Under the pieces are notes generated by a model. The model had not been told where the DNA came from. It ran no database searches and saw nothing but the letters and a program-made list of their open reading frames with translations. A stretch of 64,000 nt of DNA from Leptospira kobayashii (GTDB lineage: Bacteria > Spirochaetota > Leptospiria > Leptospirales > Leptospiraceae), in the NCBI RefSeq assembly GCF_003114835.2, contig NZ_AP025029.1:1-64000 (forward strand). Reading direction: 5' to 3'. The first letter of the stretch is position 1. Every line of letters begins with the position of its first letter. This document shows, one piece after another, positions 61,529 through 64,000 of this stretch. The position numbers and the translations under genes are program-made.

Positions 61529-62530
61529 TTAGCTGCTGATCAGCACAAGGGCTTTGGATCGGAGTTTCCATTCCCAGAGCACAATTTCTTTCTCAATGTC
61601 CGTGGCCGATTCTTGTTCTTTGGCAAGTAAGGCATAAATCATGCTGGAAATATCTGCAGAGAAAATCCGATCCAATTCTCTTTCAAATTCTTCTACTTTA
61701 AATTCCAGAATTAATACGGCCAATCGGAAAGCTTCGTTCATTGCTTTCAATTTTTCTTTGGCGGCTTCGAGTTCTTCTTTTTGGTATTCGTTTCGAATCA
61801 TTACGTCCAGGAAAGTCCGAATGAAAGAGACATCTTGAGAGGAAAGGTGAAAATCCAAAAGAAGTTGTTTTACCTTATCCAGGTCCATCGCTCTCAAATG
61901 GATCCGAGCAAGGAAGACAGGATTTTCACTGAACATATTTAAGTTCTGATTTTTAGTAACATCGGTCGCACGGACCTTTTCATAATCTACGATTCCCTTA
62001 TCTTCTTTGGAACCGGTTGCGGCGAGACTTTCTGCTGCTGCGGTATTGATCTTTTTTTTGATCACCAGGATATTCAAGCTAGGATAACGAATTTTGAAAG
62101 TCACCATCTCAGATCTGGGGATTTCTTCATCAACAACAAGATACTGAACCTGCTCCCCTGATTCCCAGGCATTCATCAATTCTTCTTTATTTCGATAGTG
62201 ATAGATAATGACAGGAAGAGCATCGCTTTGGCTGCCCGTTCCTAAAAATATAGTTTTGATTTCGTTGGAAAACCCATGTTGGTAGGGAATGACCATTTTC
62301 CCAGCTTTCACATTTACAAAGGAAAGTTCCCCCGAATGAAAATGGGAAAGATCAAAGTCTTCACCAAAGAAACCGACTTTTGGGACGAGGACGACAATGG
62401 AATTGTTTTTGGAACCCTTGGGAACTTCCGGCCCCAAATCTGTAAAAACGACGTAGGTCATTTTGGAAAGGCGAACCTTTACCAAATACCCTCCCGGGGT
62501 TTTCCTTTCTTCGTAGACCGAATCATCCAT
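61529..62530 (-). CDS. unknown soluble protein coupled to the Fis-type regulator
   Basis: 333 residues, no signal or membrane segment. The N-terminal ~130 residues are beta-rich (YLVKVRLSKMTYVVFTDLG; SIVVLVPKVGFFGEDFD). An alpha/beta part follows, with strand-like LPVIIYHYR, VQYLVVDEE and LNILVIKKK in an order recalling a receiver-like fold. A helical C-terminal part runs from ~200, with charged helices (YQKEELEAAKEKLKAMNE). No family recognised. Its ATG lies 2 nt after the regulator stop, so the pair is translationally coupled and probably acts together. Confidence 0.75.
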   Translation of the reverse strand: MDDSVYEERKTPGGYLVKVRLSKMTYVVFTDLGPEVPKGSKNNSIVVLVPKVGFFGEDFDLSHFHSGELSFVNVKAGKMVIPYQHGFSNEIKTIFLGTGSQSDALPVIIYHYRNKEELMNAWESGEQVQYLVVDEEIPRSEMVTFKIRYPSLNILVIKKKINTAAAESLAATGSKEDKGIVDYEKVRATDVTKNQNLNMFSENPVFLARIHLRAMDLDKVKQLLLDFHLSSQDVSFIRTFLDVMIRNEYQKEELEAAKEKLKAMNEAFRLAVLILEFKVEEFERELDRIFSADISSMIYALLAKEQESATDIEKEIVLWEWKLRSKALVLISS

Positions 62531-62532
62531 AT

Positions 62533-63840
62533 TTATAAAAGACCAAGCTGTTTCATTTTGTATTGCAATGACCCTCTAGAAATCCCAAGCGCTTTTGCCA
62601 TCCGGATTTGGTTTCCGGAAAATATTCTTGTAGCAAGTAGAATCTTCTGCCTTTCTAAGGCTTGGATTCCCCTCCGCAAGTCTAAATCTTCATTGTCCAA
62701 AATCCGCACATCTACGTTTTCCTCACCCAAATCGGTGAGACTGATTTCTCTTGTTTTTGACCTTAAAATCGAAGACAAAAACAAGTTTTTTAAGTCAGAA
62801 AAATTAGACGGAAAATCACGCAACTTTACTGATAAAAGTGCTTCCTGGCTAAGTAAAATTCCGTTACGATTTTGACTGATTGCCAATTCCTGAAAGAGTG
62901 AATTTGCAATTTCCAAAAGAACTTCTTTTGGTAAAAAATCAAATCCCGGAATAAGAATTTTGTCTTTCAAAATCATTCTTTCGAAAGCAGGTAGCATTTC
63001 TTCTTTTGGTTCATTACGATCAATAAAGAAAACCAGTCCGTTGAATCCGCCAGAATCTAGCCAATCCAGAACAATTTTCTGTTGGCCGAGACTCCAGGAT
63101 TTTGGTGATAAAAATACCAAACTTCCCTGACTTGCTTCTCTCCCCCAATCAGATAATGCTTTTTCCAATTTACCCAAATTTTCGGGCAAAGAGCCTAATA
63201 CTAAAAATGGAGATCCTGGCCGAAGTTTGGAATGGATCCATTTTGAAAAAGTTTTTTTCCCACTTCCACTAGGACCCAAAATCGTAATGATCTTTTTAGA
63301 TTCCAACGCAAGAATCCGCTCTTCCCAATTAGGGATTAATTTCAAAACGGCCGGCTGAGTAGAGACCTGAACTTGAATCGGTTCGGCAGACCGGGCAGGA
63401 AAATTTCCCCATTCCTTTCCTATTTTCTCAGAAAATAAATATAGAAAAGTATCTATGATTTCACCCTTTTCTTCTTCCCATTCCATCAAAAGGAATCCAA
63501 CCGATTTACCGGCGGATTGGATTCTAAATACTTTTGCATCCCCATTTTTCCCAAAAAGCTCAAACTCTTTTCCGGAAAAATGGCAGGGCAAATCGGAGCC
63601 CATTACTTCGTCCCAATGTCTTCCTTCCCGAGTCAGAAAGGAATAAAAAAATCCGTCTTCCCCGTATCCAAAGGATGCGCTTTCATAATAAGAATCTTCT
63701 TCCGGGGATTTTAAAACTACAATTCCCGCCCTTGCTTCCAGGACTTGGCAAAGCTCCCCCCATGCAGAAGGAAGGATAGTTTCTATCCATTTTCTACCTT
63801 CTATTTTTGAGAATAATATTGCCTGAATCCCTGGGGACAT
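62533..63840 (-). CDS. GAF-like/degenerate AAA+/Fis-HTH transcriptional regulator
   Basis: About 435 residues from ATG 63840. An N-terminal GAF-like sensor (~1-150) is followed by an NtrC-type AAA+ segment with Walker A ITILGPSGSGKKT, but the Walker B acidic pair is missing (GSLVFLSPKSW) and there is no GAFTGA loop. A Fis-type helix-turn-helix closes the protein (RMAKALGISRGSLQYKMKQLGLL). Without GAFTGA it should not activate sigma54 polymerase in the standard way and may act as a repressor or sigma70 activator. Starts GTG 63867 or TTG 63909 are possible; TTG 63909 lies in an operator. Two operators precede it. Confidence 0.8.
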   Translation of the reverse strand: MSPGIQAILFSKIEGRKWIETILPSAWGELCQVLEARAGIVVLKSPEEDSYYESASFGYGEDGFFYSFLTREGRHWDEVMGSDLPCHFSGKEFELFGKNGDAKVFRIQSAGKSVGFLLMEWEEEKGEIIDTFLYLFSEKIGKEWGNFPARSAEPIQVQVSTQPAVLKLIPNWEERILALESKKIITILGPSGSGKKTFSKWIHSKLRPGSPFLVLGSLPENLGKLEKALSDWGREASQGSLVFLSPKSWSLGQQKIVLDWLDSGGFNGLVFFIDRNEPKEEMLPAFERMILKDKILIPGFDFLPKEVLLEIANSLFQELAISQNRNGILLSQEALLSVKLRDFPSNFSDLKNLFLSSILRSKTREISLTDLGEENVDVRILDNEDLDLRRGIQALERQKILLATRIFSGNQIRMAKALGISRGSLQYKMKQLGLL

Positions 63841-63892
63841 TTTATGAAACTGTTTAAATTTAATCACTTTGTCAAGTACGTACCGCTTTGAA

Positions 63893-63908
63893 TGTCGGAC
63901 GTCCGACA
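63893..63908. promoter_or_regulatory. operator-like perfect palindrome, copy 1
   Basis: TGTCGGAC-GTCCGACA, a perfect 16-bp palindrome, 53 bp upstream of the regulator ATG. A near-identical copy lies at 63944-63959, with centres 51 bp apart, about five helical turns. Most likely a binding site for the regulator itself (autoregulation) or for another dimeric factor. Confidence 0.65.
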
Positions 63909-63943
63909 AGAATCCACGAGATAGTTTTTACTAATTTTTGGTA

Positions 63944-63959
63944 TGTCGGATGTCCGACA
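63944..63959. promoter_or_regulatory. operator-like near-perfect palindrome, copy 2
   Basis: TGTCGGAT-GTCCGACA, one base different from copy 1. On the minus strand TTGTCG at its outer edge could be part of a -35 element for the regulator transcript, but no convincing -10 is visible. It lies 41 bp from the window end, so the rest of the control region is outside view. Confidence 0.6.
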
Positions 63960-64000
63960 ATGCAAGTGAGTAGCGATTTTTATTTTTTTAGATAAATTTT

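Noticed and set aside
62533..63840. Standard sigma54-dependent activator
   Set aside because: The AAA+ segment lacks the GAFTGA loop and Walker B acidic residues that sigma54 activators need.

Overview
The window looks like chromosomal DNA from a spirochaete of the genus Leptospira, more likely an environmental (saprophyte-type) species than a host-adapted one. This is inferred from the AT-rich composition, many lipoproteins with loose spirochaetal lipoboxes (FTSC, YSC, SSC, LSC), beta-barrel proteins ending in Phe, and the overall gene repertoire; no rRNA or tRNA marker is present to confirm it. About 55 protein genes are tightly packed on both strands. I see no tRNA, rRNA, CRISPR array, transposase or phage module.

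Region by region. 1-7.5 kb: a small conserved gene, a nucleotidyltransferase-fold protein, fused MsrA-MsrB, a DEAD-box helicase, a membrane DUF1295/CFA-type methyltransferase fusion with a short-chain dehydrogenase, and a divergent medium-chain dehydrogenase. 7.5-15 kb: small exported proteins, an OsmC peroxidase with an operator-like inverted repeat over its promoter, EpmA, a probable broken Bor-type lipoprotein, a STAS protein, a DUF4279 protein, and an orphan OmpR-type response regulator followed by three small genes laid out like yqjD-yqjE-yqjK. 15-20.4 kb: a papain-fold protease with fibronectin-like repeats and its overlapping partner gene, CutA, PnuC and a membrane metallophosphoesterase. 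20.4-36 kb: intergenic repeats, a 1226-residue NHL/LamG lipoprotein, a methyltransferase, two convergent polytopic GT-C-like proteins that overlap, a propeller lipoprotein, aconitase, a FlgO-like lipoprotein with a barrel protein, and QueA.

36-43.4 kb is a seven-gene forward operon (GT87-like, GT4, two membrane proteins, MBOAT acyltransferase, SGNH protein, MazG-like) that probably builds and O-acylates a surface glycan. 43.5-49.2 kb runs in reverse: chemoreceptor, HxxxH protein, TonB-dependent receptor, lipoprotein. A pirin gene follows. 50.2-59.3 kb is a second long reverse operon: MBOAT, SGNH, asd, a 656-residue unknown, pyk, and an Omp85-type barrel. 59.3-64 kb is the least explained part: a zinc-ribbon protein, about 750 bp without genes but with hairpins, a pair of 16-bp palindromes facing each other, a Lys/Ala-tailed protein overlapping a secreted protein in another frame, and a two-gene unit encoding a Fis-type regulator with a degenerate AAA+ domain behind two near-identical 16-bp operators.

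The most rewarding items for follow-up are the twin-operator regulator locus at the right end, the palindrome-bounded 1-kb segment, the osmC operator, the protease/partner pair, the two MBOAT-SGNH acylation modules, and two families of intergenic repeats.
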